DNA from: Bacillus andreraoultii | GTDB lineage: Bacteria; Bacillota; Bacilli; Bacillales; Caldibacillaceae | Direction of reading: 5' to 3' | DNA length: 64,000 bases | Assembly: GCF_001244735.1 (NCBI RefSeq) | Contig: NZ_LN868935.1 | Span: forward strand, 140,092-204,091 | Part shown: piece after piece, positions 18,209 through 27,341 of the stretch | Layout: each line of letters begins with the position of its first letter | Numbering within the stretch: the stretch's first letter is position 1 | Program-made: the position numbers and the translations under genes | The notes under the pieces: model-generated | Database searches by the model: none | Seen by the model: only the letters and a program-made list of their open reading frames with translations | Told to the model about the DNA's origin: nothing

Positions 18209-20656
18209 TTACATCTCCTTAATTACTTCTGACTGCCCAATTTCTATCTTTGATTGTTTAATCATTTTCTTCCTTTCCTTTAGAAAATGATTGACCCCTT
18301 TAAAAAAGTGTCCATTAACAATCATTAAAATTCCATCTAACATCGGCATATTAATGATTCCACCAGTCATTCTGGCAACTCCTCGAAAAGGCATATGATA
18401 GACAGACATCATAATTAAGTTAGCGGTACTTCTTTTACCAATTTTTCGTAAAAACCAATAGGTAAAATTAATTAAGTGGTAAGCAAATCTAGCAAATCCA
18501 CCTTTCGCATATTGACACTGTGCAATTGTGTCATTGTACCCAAGCGGCTTAGAACGATCCCATTTTGATTCAGGAACTTTTCTTCCAAGTAATTGCTCAA
18601 ACTCTTTCTTACTAACACTATTTACTTTGCCAGAGTAATAGGATGGCAATTGTTCATTTGAATATGGAAGTGGTGCTTCAGTTCCTTGGATATTAATTGT
18701 ATCCTTTAATCTTATATCTGAACTTGATGCACCGATTAGCATTTCATATTGTCCCATTTCTATTTCCCATTGATTCGTTTTAATATTAAAATAGCGAAAT
18801 GTTTTATCATCAAATGAAATGGTTACAGTTTTCGTTTCCCCTGGATTTAGAAAAACTTTTTTAAATCCTTTTAATTCCTTATTCGGTCTGAAAATCGATT
18901 TAGATGTACAACGAACATATAGTTGTGCAACTTCCATTCCAGCTAGCTTCCCAGTATTCGTTATGTTAAATGTGACTCCATCTTGATTCACACATAAATT
19001 GGAATAGGAAAAGGTTGTATAGCTTAATCCATAGCCAAATGGGAATAATACAGGGACATCGGCCGTATCATAATAGCGATAACCAATATAAGGACCTTCG
19101 CGATATTCGACACTTACTTCTTTACCAGGAAAATAATGATAAGAAGGTGTATCTTCGTAGTGTAGCGGATAAGTTTCTGCCAATTTCCCCGATGGATTCA
19201 CTTTTCCAGTTATAACGTTCAGTATCGCTTTTGCACCAGCTTGGCCGCTTAAATAACCGTGAACCAATCCTTTTACCTTATCAATCCAAGGCATTTCGAC
19301 AGCAGAGCCGCATGAAAGTACGGCAACAATATTTGGATTTACTTCATATAATTCATTTAATAAATCAACTTGGTTTGCAGGAATCTGCATATTTTGACGG
19401 TCTAATCCTTCTGCTTCTGTTACTTCATCCAATCCAATATATAAAAGAACGACATCTGCCTGTCTTGCAAGTTCACATGCCTTTTCTATTTTTTTCTTAT
19501 TTTTCTTCCCGTAGCGTTCAAACCCCGGCTCATATCCGATTATTTTAATACCCGAATCGTCTAAACAATCCACCGTATGACTTAGCTTAGTTGGATTTAC
19601 AATAGATGACCCTGCTCCTTGATATCTAGCCTCTTCTGCAAAATCTCCAATTACGGCAACTTTTTTATCTTTTTTAAGTGGTAAAACATTTTCTTCATTC
19701 TTTAATAGTACGATTGACTCTTCCGCAACATTTTGGGCCATTTGATGATGGTCCGTTTCATCAAAATCATGATGTGGTTTGCCAAATACTTCCTCCGTTG
19801 TGAAAATAAGTTCTAGTAATCTGTCTACACATTCGTCTAAAACTTCTTCTGCAATTTCTCCATTTTTAATTGCCTCGATAATTTCTCTATCTGTTTCTCC
19901 ATTTGTCGTCGGCATTTCTAATTCATTCCCTGCCAGTAAACCTTGAACACGGTCATTATTACCGCCCCAATCCGTGACAACAACACCATCGAATCCCCAC
20001 TCATCACGAAGGATTTCTCTCATTAAATGCATATTCTCATTTGTATGTGTTCCATTTAACATATTATAAGAAGACATGACGGTTTTCGTTTTTCCTTCTT
20101 TTATGGCAATTTCAAAAGCTGTTAAATAAATTTCCCGAAGTGTCCGTTCATCAACAATCGTATCAATAACCATCCGTCTTTCTTCTTGATTGTTTACCGC
20201 AAAATGCTTTACACAAGCAGATACTCCATTTGATTGAATTCCGCGGATCAAACCGGCTGCCATTTTCCCAGCAAGATACGGATCTTCACTATAATATTCA
20301 AAATTCCGCCCACATAACGGATTTCTCTTCATATTAATCCCTGGACCTAATAAAACATTGACCTTTTGAGCAACTGCCTCTTTTCCTAGATATTGACCCA
20401 TTTTTTCAACTAGTTCCTCATTCCAACTATTCGCAACAGTTGCAGCTGTTGGGTAACAAGTTGCTGGAATACTTTCATTTAAGCCCAGATGGTCCGCTGC
20501 AGCTGCTTGTTTCCGAATCCCGTGAGGACCGTCTGCAAGAAACATACTAGGAATACCAAGTCGGTCAATGTTTTCCGATTGCCAAAAGTCTTTTCCAGAC
20601 ATGAGAGAGGCCTTTTCTTCTAGGGTCATTTTCTGTATTAATTCTTTATACTTCAT
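18209..20656 (-). CDS. GH3 beta-glycosidase with C-terminal hydrophobic extension
   Basis: 815-residue glycoside hydrolase family 3 enzyme in the normal domain order: N-terminal barrel (DGPHGIR, NMKRNPLCGRNFEYYSEDP, CVKHF, then nucleophile Asp229 in VVVTDWGG), GH3 C-domain (SIVLLKNEENVLPLKK...), and an Fn3-like domain. About 120 extra residues follow (FARFAYHLINFTYWFLRKIG...RGVARMTGGIINMPMLDGILMIVNGHFF), hydrophobic enough to bind a membrane. No signal peptide is seen. The ATG at 20656 follows GAGGTATTTATT; the 20692 frame start has no ribosome site. Likely exo-acting on beta-glucosides or related glycans; specificity is unknown. Confidence 0.93.
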   Translation of the reverse strand: MKYKELIQKMTLEEKASLMSGKDFWQSENIDRLGIPSMFLADGPHGIRKQAAAADHLGLNESIPATCYPTAATVANSWNEELVEKMGQYLGKEAVAQKVNVLLGPGINMKRNPLCGRNFEYYSEDPYLAGKMAAGLIRGIQSNGVSACVKHFAVNNQEERRMVIDTIVDERTLREIYLTAFEIAIKEGKTKTVMSSYNMLNGTHTNENMHLMREILRDEWGFDGVVVTDWGGNNDRVQGLLAGNELEMPTTNGETDREIIEAIKNGEIAEEVLDECVDRLLELIFTTEEVFGKPHHDFDETDHHQMAQNVAEESIVLLKNEENVLPLKKDKKVAVIGDFAEEARYQGAGSSIVNPTKLSHTVDCLDDSGIKIIGYEPGFERYGKKNKKKIEKACELARQADVVLLYIGLDEVTEAEGLDRQNMQIPANQVDLLNELYEVNPNIVAVLSCGSAVEMPWIDKVKGLVHGYLSGQAGAKAILNVITGKVNPSGKLAETYPLHYEDTPSYHYFPGKEVSVEYREGPYIGYRYYDTADVPVLFPFGYGLSYTTFSYSNLCVNQDGVTFNITNTGKLAGMEVAQLYVRCTSKSIFRPNKELKGFKKVFLNPGETKTVTISFDDKTFRYFNIKTNQWEIEMGQYEMLIGASSSDIRLKDTINIQGTEAPLPYSNEQLPSYYSGKVNSVSKKEFEQLLGRKVPESKWDRSKPLGYNDTIAQCQYAKGGFARFAYHLINFTYWFLRKIGKRSTANLIMMSVYHMPFRGVARMTGGIINMPMLDGILMIVNGHFFKGVNHFLKERKKMIKQSKIEIGQSEVIKEM

Positions 20657-20675
20657 AATAAATACCTCTTTTTTA

Positions 20676-20709
20676 TTACAGCGGTACTCCAAATAAAGTA
20701 CCGCTGTAA
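20676..20709 (-). promoter_or_regulatory. Perfect 13-bp intercistronic hairpin
   Basis: TTACAGCGGTACT/AGTACCGCTGTAA (20676-20688 with 20697-20709) with an 8-nt loop between the two GH3 genes. No T run follows on the minus strand, so it is more likely an mRNA-stabilising or processing element than a terminator. It begins 20 bp before the ATG at 20656, close to the ribosome site. Confidence 0.65.
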
Positions 20710-20746
20710 TTAATATTTAAATTAAATGATGTGATTTTGATAAAAC

Positions 20747-23632
20747 TTACGCTGCTTCTACTTCACCTTTCTTCTTACTTTTACGGAAAGTTAAGAAGAA
20801 ACCAATTCCGATACCAAAAGCAACAAGAACGTCAACACCAATCGTGATTTTAATCCAGGTAGGAGTTTCTGAACTCATTGGACTATCAATTGCACTACTA
20901 TTTGCAACGGTATACAAGATATTATGTGCAGCATCTCTCATTGCCCATAAAGTATCTTTACTATCCTTATTAACTTCTGGTACACCAACAGGCGCAGCAC
21001 CAGTTAGATATAAGTCATTACCATTTCGTACACCTAATTCAAAGTCCATATATGGATAGGCGTTTATCATATAAAAGTCTGTTTCAACTAAACCTGTGAA
21101 TCCCCATTCATTGCGAAGTATTTCTTTTAATAACGCTGAACTTGCACCTGCCCACGTATTACCAATACTGTTAAAGGAAGACATCACTGCATTTGCTCCA
21201 CCTTCTTTAACGGCAATTTCAAATGGTTTTAAATAGATTTCACGTACAGTTTGTTCATCAGCCCAAGTTAATACACCATTATTTCTGTTCGTTTCTTGGT
21301 CGTTTAAAGCATAATGCTTCATATAAACATATCCACCAGTGCTTTGATATCCCTTTGTAACAGCTGCTGCCATCACACCAGATAGATAACCATCTTCTGA
21401 ATAATATTCGAAATTCCTTCCAGAAAATGCAGTACGATGAATATTCATAGCAGGAGCATACCAACCAGTTACTCCGTAGGCTTGTGCCTCAGCCCCAATA
21501 CTTTCACCCATTTGTTTTGCTAGTTCTACATTCCATGTTGAAGCAAGCATAACTTCTGCAGGAAAAGCAATACCAGATTGTCCATTCGCAGCCATATTCA
21601 TATTATTAATTGCTGCTGGTCCATCATAATCTAACGTAGCTGGTTTACCGACAGATTCGATTTCAACTGTTCTATATCCTCCGAGAGTTGTAATATTCAT
21701 TAAATCATCAACCGTTAATTGATCAAGTAATTTATCCCAACTTTCGTCATTATAATCAACACCAGCATATTCTTTAAGTACTTTTCCATTATCTGCCCCT
21801 GTTACAGGTGCTTTTTCATGAGTATCTTCTGGAATATCATAGCGCTTACCGTTTATGAAATTAACAAAATCTGATTTTATTAATTTTCCTGTAACTGTCT
21901 TCGTCTTGCCATCAGCATCTTTAACCGTATAAGATTTATCTTGTGTAATTACCTTATCTAGATTAGCAAAACCATCGGCTCTGGAAAGAACAGTTGTTAA
22001 ACTTCCATCTCCTGTCAGTTCGTTATCAAGCTGATTGACTGCAACTTGCTTATCAGAAGAACGACCATCTTTATCATAGACTACTTGCGTGAGTTCTTTT
22101 GAAGCTACATCGGCAATTTTTTCATGGGAGTCTTTCATAATCATTAGATTATATTTACCAGCTTCTAGAACATATCCACCATTACTTGTAAAAACTTTAT
22201 TTGAATCATAAGAAGCCATATCTTCTACCTTAAATGATAGCTTAACAGTTTCTGATTCACCCGGTTTAATCTCGCCTGTCTTGGCAAATGCTGCAAGGAC
22301 TTCAGAAGGTTTTTCAATCTTCCCTGTATAAGGTGCTGAATAATATAGTTGAACAACTTCTTTTCCTTCTAATGAACCCGTATTCGTAACTTTTACCTCA
22401 ACAGAAATATTTTCATCATCCCAAACTAAACTATTAGGAACAACTTCTTGACTAAATTCTGTGTAACTTAAACCATAACCGAACGGGTACACCACTTCTT
22501 CATCATAGTTTATCGCACCCTCTTGAGCAGCTGTTTCATAGAAACGATATCCTAAATAAACCCCTTCTTTATAATCAACATAATTTAAATTCACTTTTTG
22601 TTTATCAGTAGCGATTGAATACGAATTATCTCCATTTTCGACTACATAATACTGATCTCCAAAACTACTCATTGCAGGGTTTTTCATTAAATCGGCTGTA
22701 TAAATATCTACAGTTCTTCCAGACGGGTTAACTTGACCAGAAAGAACTTTTCCAAGTGATGCAAATCCATTTTGTCCTGGTCCAGCAATATTAATCACAC
22801 TTTTTATTTGTTTGTAATCTTTTAGCCAACCAAGCTCAAAAGTATTATTGCTATTTACAACTAGAACAACATTATCAAAATTCTTTGTAACTGCTTCAAT
22901 CATACCTTTCTCGCGATTACTTAATTCTAAGTAATGCTTACTTGCATCAAGGTCATCTTTATTCCCGTATCTTACACCAGAAGCGCCAAATGGTCCTCCT
23001 TTAGGATCAAAAGTATCTTTACCATCTAAACTTGTCGGAAGATCGGCACCTTCACCACCAGAACGTGCAATAAAGATAATAGCAGTATCAGAAAAATCCT
23101 TTGCTTGCTTCATTCTTTCATTTGTATAAAATTCTTTAGGATCTGGTTCTGGTATTGTCCAATCTTGGCCATCCATCCCTACCAAAGGTCTTTCACTACG
23201 AGTTGAAACATAGTCATTATATAATTCATCATTTACTTCAAATCCAGCCGCTTCAAGACCAGCTTTTGGTGTGACAGCAGTAGAGGCATCTGAAGCACCT
23301 GAACCCGTACCACCATAAATTGGGTTTGTAAAACTCCATCCAAATACATTTACTTTCGTCTTATTTTCTTTTGAGGTCTGAATTGGAAGAGTGTTATCAT
23401 TGTTTTGAAGAAGCACAACACCTTCGTCCGATATTTTTTCCGCTAATTTCGTGGAAGATTCACGTGCAGCAACTGCTTCCTTACTATCCATATCTATGGT
23501 AGAAAAATATGCCGAGATAACATCAGAAAAATGATATAATGCAATGTTTGCTCCGATGGCTATTACCAGTAAAACAGATAGTACTGACCTCCAAATTATG
23601 CGAGATCTTTTCTTATTCTTCTTTTTACCCAT
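20747..23632 (-). CDS. Membrane-anchored GH3 glycosidase with permuted domain order
   Basis: 961 residues. After a basic N-terminus comes a TM segment (SVLSVLLVIAIGANIALYHF), then the GH3 C-domain (DEGVVLLQNNDNTLPI...), the YPFGYGLSYTEF motif and an Fn3-like domain, and only then the catalytic barrel (GRNFEYYSEDGYL, MKHYALND, nucleophile Asp852 in GLVETDFY). It ends with a second TM (IGVDVLVAFGIGIGFFLTF) and a basic tail. Usual GH3 order is barrel, C-domain, Fn3; permuted forms are known from some rumen bacteria. With both ends anchored in the membrane the enzyme should sit tethered at the outer face. AGGAGGAG is 7 bp before the ATG at 23632. It is the first gene of the operon and has a LytTR-type promoter. 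Confidence 0.9.
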   Translation of the reverse strand: MGKKKNKKRSRIIWRSVLSVLLVIAIGANIALYHFSDVISAYFSTIDMDSKEAVAARESSTKLAEKISDEGVVLLQNNDNTLPIQTSKENKTKVNVFGWSFTNPIYGGTGSGASDASTAVTPKAGLEAAGFEVNDELYNDYVSTRSERPLVGMDGQDWTIPEPDPKEFYTNERMKQAKDFSDTAIIFIARSGGEGADLPTSLDGKDTFDPKGGPFGASGVRYGNKDDLDASKHYLELSNREKGMIEAVTKNFDNVVLVVNSNNTFELGWLKDYKQIKSVINIAGPGQNGFASLGKVLSGQVNPSGRTVDIYTADLMKNPAMSSFGDQYYVVENGDNSYSIATDKQKVNLNYVDYKEGVYLGYRFYETAAQEGAINYDEEVVYPFGYGLSYTEFSQEVVPNSLVWDDENISVEVKVTNTGSLEGKEVVQLYYSAPYTGKIEKPSEVLAAFAKTGEIKPGESETVKLSFKVEDMASYDSNKVFTSNGGYVLEAGKYNLMIMKDSHEKIADVASKELTQVVYDKDGRSSDKQVAVNQLDNELTGDGSLTTVLSRADGFANLDKVITQDKSYTVKDADGKTKTVTGKLIKSDFVNFINGKRYDIPEDTHEKAPVTGADNGKVLKEYAGVDYNDESWDKLLDQLTVDDLMNITTLGGYRTVEIESVGKPATLDYDGPAAINNMNMAANGQSGIAFPAEVMLASTWNVELAKQMGESIGAEAQAYGVTGWYAPAMNIHRTAFSGRNFEYYSEDGYLSGVMAAAVTKGYQSTGGYVYMKHYALNDQETNRNNGVLTWADEQTVREIYLKPFEIAVKEGGANAVMSSFNSIGNTWAGASSALLKEILRNEWGFTGLVETDFYMINAYPYMDFELGVRNGNDLYLTGAAPVGVPEVNKDSKDTLWAMRDAAHNILYTVANSSAIDSPMSSETPTWIKITIGVDVLVAFGIGIGFFLTFRKSKKKGEVEAA

Positions 23633-23802
23633 GTACTTACTCCTCCTCACTAGTTAAAGCACTCTAAATATGTGAAAGATAATATGAATAAAGAACGAAA
23701 TGATTTGATTCTGCTTTATGAAAAAATAAAGCGACTTCATTTTTTAAAAAAATATTCCAGTTCTTTTAGGCTAGCCTTTCCTTTCTCATATTTAACATTT
23801 TT

Positions 23803-23882
23803 ATAGTAACATAGATTTATTCCTAAAAATTTTACTTGCATAAACTGTATGTTTTTTCGCACAAACTGTAAAAGCGTTTTCT
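23803..23882 (-). promoter_or_regulatory. LytTR-type promoter with cre-like site, GH3 operon
   Basis: Minus-strand reading: a cre-like AGAAAACGCTTTTA (23882-23869), then ACAGTTTGT (23869-23861), a 12-bp spacer, ACAGTTTAT (23848-23840), and a -10 TACTAT (23808-23803) starting 40 bp after the proximal repeat begins. The -35 region is poor, as expected for an activator-dependent promoter. The repeat pair has the 21-bp period of AgrA/LytTR sites. The same arrangement recurs at 25904-25983. Distance to the GH3 ATG is about 170 bp. Confidence 0.75.
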
Positions 23883-23985
23883 TTTTAGGTCCACCAAACT
23901 GTAGTAGTGACAAATTGGGGTTGATCTACTCAATATTCTCCGTTTATCTCTATCAACAAATTCAAAATGATTTAACCGTTCATCA

Positions 23986-24022
23986 CAAAAAGCACCTCCA
24001 GTAATAAATGATAGGAGGTGCA
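23986..24022 (-). terminator. Terminator of the chemoreceptor gene
   Basis: Stem GCACCTCC/GGAGGTGC (23992-23999 with 24014-24021), followed on the minus strand by TTTTTGTG. Confidence 0.85.
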
Positions 24023-24073
24023 TATCGATATAATATCAGTAATAAAAAGGGACAAAACTATAAAAAGAAAAGC

Positions 24074-25843
24074 TCATTTAGAAAGTTCCTCGAATGGATC
24101 CAATTCAACTTTTTTAAATTTATCAACCTGTCTATTTAAATCATCGACAGTTTCCCAATTTCTCGAAGATTCATCAGAAATTAACGTGATCGAATTTAAT
24201 AACATTGAAGTATCGTCACTTGATTGAACCGTTACTTTAACACTTTCATCAATGGCTAATGAAATTTCTTGAATACCTTCTGCCATATTATTTGCGATTT
24301 CCTTCAAATCATCGGACTTCTCTTGATAGCGAATTAACATATTGTTTATTGTATCACTATTTTCCTTATATTTATTTGCAATTTGAACAGAAAGACCATA
24401 ATCAGGTATCACCTTTTTGTCTAAATAGGTCATCAGTTTTCTCGCATTCATAACTAAATCATCTACGGACTGAATGACAATTGTATTTATTCCTTGAATA
24501 TGACTTGCTATCTCTCCTGTACTTTCTGATAGTTTCCTAATCTCCTCCGCAACTACTGCAAATCCATTACCTGACACTCCTGCTCTAGCTGCCTCAATGG
24601 ATGCATTTAATGCAAGTAAGTTCGTTTGTTTCGAAATCTCTAAAATATTTACCGTGAGTTCATTTATTCTTTTTACTGAGCGGCTATTCTCTATAGACAA
24701 ATTCATTGATTTGTGAATATCTTTCAGAACATCGTCTACCTGTTTTCTACTATTTATCATTTGAACTTGAAATTCTTCTGCCTGTTCAACTACATTGCTA
24801 ATATGGCTTAAATTTTCTTTACCATCATTAGCGATTTCATTGGACGCAGATAAAACTTTTTCAGCGCCATAATTGAAAGTCTGAATGGTACTACTTATTT
24901 CTTCCATACTAGCGGTTAATTCCTCCAATCTAGCAGAAATGCTAGATGTAGAGTCTTTACAAGCGAATATTTGGTTACGAACATTTTCGGTAGATTGATA
25001 AATCGAAGTTGAACCATTTTTAATGGCTATCATGACATTTTGTAATGTATCTAGAAAATGATTAATGCCTTTAACCATCTGCCCAACTTCATCTTCAGAT
25101 TGATATTCAAGGCGAACTGTTAGATCACCTTCACTATTTTCAAGTTTCTGAATGATAGTGTTTAAGCTCTTTGTTGAACGTTTTAATGGTGATATGATTG
25201 TCTTTTTGGAAATCCAAAAAGCAATGGCAACTGCTGTTATAAAAATCACACCCATCACCCAAATAATAATCGTTGATCGATAAACTCTAGAATGTATAAG
25301 ATCTCCTTCATGTTTTAAACTTTTGTCTAAAACCTTTTGGAAATCATTTTCTGTCGCGTCCATTTTTTCTAATAGTGACTCATATAATGTATATTTATCT
25401 TTTACTGATGTGAGATTTCCGTTTGCCATATCATTTGCAATACTCGTTGCTTGGTCTAAAAATTTTTGCGTATTCTCTAAATAAGGTTTGAATGCAATGC
25501 GAAGGTCATCATTCATCGATTTCTTTGAAAAACCATCACTTATATTTGCGATTATATTCATGCTGTTACTTACTTTTTCAATACTCGTTTGTAACTGTTC
25601 AATTACTTCATTTTGGTCATTCTCTGAATCTTGAATATAGGAATCAATGGATAACTTAATATTTCCTATTTCCTTAGCTATGATTACCTGTTCACTTTCT
25701 ACTTTTATAAGGTAGTCTGAAAATAGAGAGGATGATAATTGGACCTGACTATTCGTAATTCCACTTATTACTGTATTAAATATAAAAAGACTTAGTAAGA
25801 AAATGAGTATAATTAAAATTCTGTATGCAATCGATTTACGCAA
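24074..25843 (-). CDS. Methyl-accepting chemotaxis protein
   Basis: 589-residue chemoreceptor: TM1 about 9-29, a helical extracytoplasmic four-helix-bundle-type sensor (about 30-190), TM2 about 192-212, a HAMP domain, and a signalling domain with the kinase-control tip [20 protein letters not shown] followed by [14 protein letters not shown]. It starts with TTG after GGGGGT. It lies between the LytTR kinase and the GH3 operon and has the same type of upstream regulatory site, so it may sense a sugar or glycan product handled by that operon. The ligand is not known. The gene ends with its own terminator. Confidence 0.92.
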   Translation of the reverse strand: MRKSIAYRILIILIFLLSLFIFNTVISGITNSQVQLSSSLFSDYLIKVESEQVIIAKEIGNIKLSIDSYIQDSENDQNEVIEQLQTSIEKVSNSMNIIANISDGFSKKSMNDDLRIAFKPYLENTQKFLDQATSIANDMANGNLTSVKDKYTLYESLLEKMDATENDFQKVLDKSLKHEGDLIHSRVYRSTIIIWVMGVIFITAVAIAFWISKKTIISPLKRSTKSLNTIIQKLENSEGDLTVRLEYQSEDEVGQMVKGINHFLDTLQNVMIAIKNGSTSIYQSTENVRNQIFACKDSTSSISARLEELTASMEEISSTIQTFNYGAEKVLSASNEIANDGKENLSHISNVVEQAEEFQVQMINSRKQVDDVLKDIHKSMNLSIENSRSVKRINELTVNILEISKQTNLLALNASIEAARAGVSGNGFAVVAEEIRKLSESTGEIASHIQGINTIVIQSVDDLVMNARKLMTYLDKKVIPDYGLSVQIANKYKENSDTINNMLIRYQEKSDDLKEIANNMAEGIQEISLAIDESVKVTVQSSDDTSMLLNSITLISDESSRNWETVDDLNRQVDKFKKVELDPFEELSK

Positions 25844-25903
25844 TTATGTTTACCCCCATTATTATGAAATGCGTCTTGGCGTATTTGATTAAATCTTAGT
25901 TCC

Positions 25904-25983
25904 ATGTTATCATGTTTTTTTCTTAGTCATGTTACCTAGCATGAACTGTTTGTTTTATTGCATAAACTGTAAAAGCGCTTTCT
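25904..25983 (-). promoter_or_regulatory. LytTR-type promoter with cre-like site, chemoreceptor
   Basis: Minus-strand reading: cre-like AGAAAGCGCTTTTA (25983-25970), ACAGTTTAT (25970-25962), 12-bp spacer, ACAGTTCAT (25949-25941), then -10 TAACAT (25909-25904) starting 40 bp after the proximal repeat begins. Order and spacings match the GH3 operon site exactly, although the sequence between conserved blocks differs. That is good evidence that both sites are under selection as one regulon. Confidence 0.75.
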
Positions 25984-25991
25984 ATAAGAAA

Positions 25992-26027
25992 AAGGCTTGT
26001 ATTGACAAATTTGTCAATACAAGCCTT
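25992..26027 (-). terminator. Perfect 36-bp palindrome, terminator of the kinase gene
   Basis: AAGGCTTGTATTGACAAA and its exact complement (18-bp arms, no loop bases) lie 6 bp past the kinase stop codon, followed on the minus strand by TTTTTCTT. It separates the two-component operon from the chemoreceptor promoter. Confidence 0.85.
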
Positions 26028-26033
26028 GAACTC

Positions 26034-27341
26034 TTAGTTTTTCATAGGTATTAAAACCTTCAACTCAAACCAATTGTCTTTTTCTCCCACATTTACGACT
26101 CCACCATATTTCTGGACCGTGTAGCGAATACTTTTCAATCCATAACCATGATTAAATGTGTCCTTCTTTGTCGTTGCTGGCAAGTCTCCTTCAATGGTTA
26201 GTTTCCCTTCAAAATAATTTTCAAAGCGAATCATTAAAAATCCTTTTTGGGCAAACACAGATACATGGATTAACCTTTTTTCCTTTTCTGCAATTTGTTG
26301 CTCATATTCAATTGCATTATCTAAAGCATTTCCGAAAATCGTACAAATATCAACTACATCCATAAAATGAAGCAGAGTTCCATCTGCTACACAAGTTAAT
26401 GTAATTCCATTTTTAATACAGTTTATATTTTTACTAGCTAACAATGTATCTAATACATGATTGCCTGTTTTATGTTGTGCCTCGTAAAATTTTATATCAT
26501 TTTCCATCTTCGTTAAGTAAGCATTTCTTTTCTCAGGGTCTTCTTCCGCTTTAAGGGCAATAATTTGATTCTTTAAATCATGGTACTTATAATTAATCAT
26601 TTCGATACTTTCTTTCGATTGCTGATATTGAACATATTGATTTTGTAAAATATTTTGCACAGCTTTCAATTCATATCTGATTCGTAATTCGTTTAATTGA
26701 ATATGATAGGCATATAGAATCGCAAATCCACCTAAATCTACTAAAGTACGAATATTAAATATTTCTTGCGCATACTGGCCACTAAACGGTGTTCTTGTTG
26801 TTATAAAACTTAAGTTACTTATACTAAATACCGCTACACCTATAAGGACAGTTGACCACAATTCACGTTGTCTAATATTCAATTTGCCTTCAACTGGTAC
26901 GTGACGTTTTTCAAGTAACCAAATAATGAAAAAGGATAATCCATAAATCGTAAATAAGAGAGTCATTTCATCTATTACATGACTGTTCGTCGTATTCCAA
27001 AAATAAAAATGAACTTGCCATTCCAAAGAGGCCATGAGTTCTGCTGCGACAAATGCTCGAATACTAAAATAACCAGCTTCCGTCATTGTTATATCACACA
27101 TCATATATATATATAGAAGCATCATCCCGATAGCCAAAATCATACATGGTATCCAAAAAGCAATAGGCAAATCTTTTGTAACAACTAGAAACACAGATTG
27201 GACAACAAGCGCAATCCCGGATATAACAACGAACTGCCATCCAGTAATTTTCTTTTTTAAAATCGAAATGTAAATCATGCATGCAAGCCATTCCGCTAGA
27301 GCAGTATAATATCGCGGAATATCTGGGAGGACATCAGTCAC
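26034..27341 (-). CDS. GHKL-type sensor histidine kinase (AgrC-like architecture)
   Basis: 435-residue kinase with about seven N-terminal TM segments (first 230 residues) and no large extracytoplasmic domain. A coiled linker (RYELKAVQNILQNQYVQYQQSKESIEMI) precedes the phospho-acceptor segment NYKYHDLKNQI and a GHKL ATPase (FGNALDNAIEYEQ; GYGLKSIRYTVQKYGG). This is the class that pairs with LytTR regulators. It overlaps the regulator gene by 4 bp. No AgrB/AgrD-like peptide genes lie nearby, so the input may be a membrane or small-molecule signal rather than a peptide. Confidence 0.9.
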   Translation of the reverse strand: MTDVLPDIPRYYTALAEWLACMIYISILKKKITGWQFVVISGIALVVQSVFLVVTKDLPIAFWIPCMILAIGMMLLYIYMMCDITMTEAGYFSIRAFVAAELMASLEWQVHFYFWNTTNSHVIDEMTLLFTIYGLSFFIIWLLEKRHVPVEGKLNIRQRELWSTVLIGVAVFSISNLSFITTRTPFSGQYAQEIFNIRTLVDLGGFAILYAYHIQLNELRIRYELKAVQNILQNQYVQYQQSKESIEMINYKYHDLKNQIIALKAEEDPEKRNAYLTKMENDIKFYEAQHKTGNHVLDTLLASKNINCIKNGITLTCVADGTLLHFMDVVDICTIFGNALDNAIEYEQQIAEKEKRLIHVSVFAQKGFLMIRFENYFEGKLTIEGDLPATTKKDTFNHGYGLKSIRYTVQKYGGVVNVGEKDNWFELKVLIPMKN

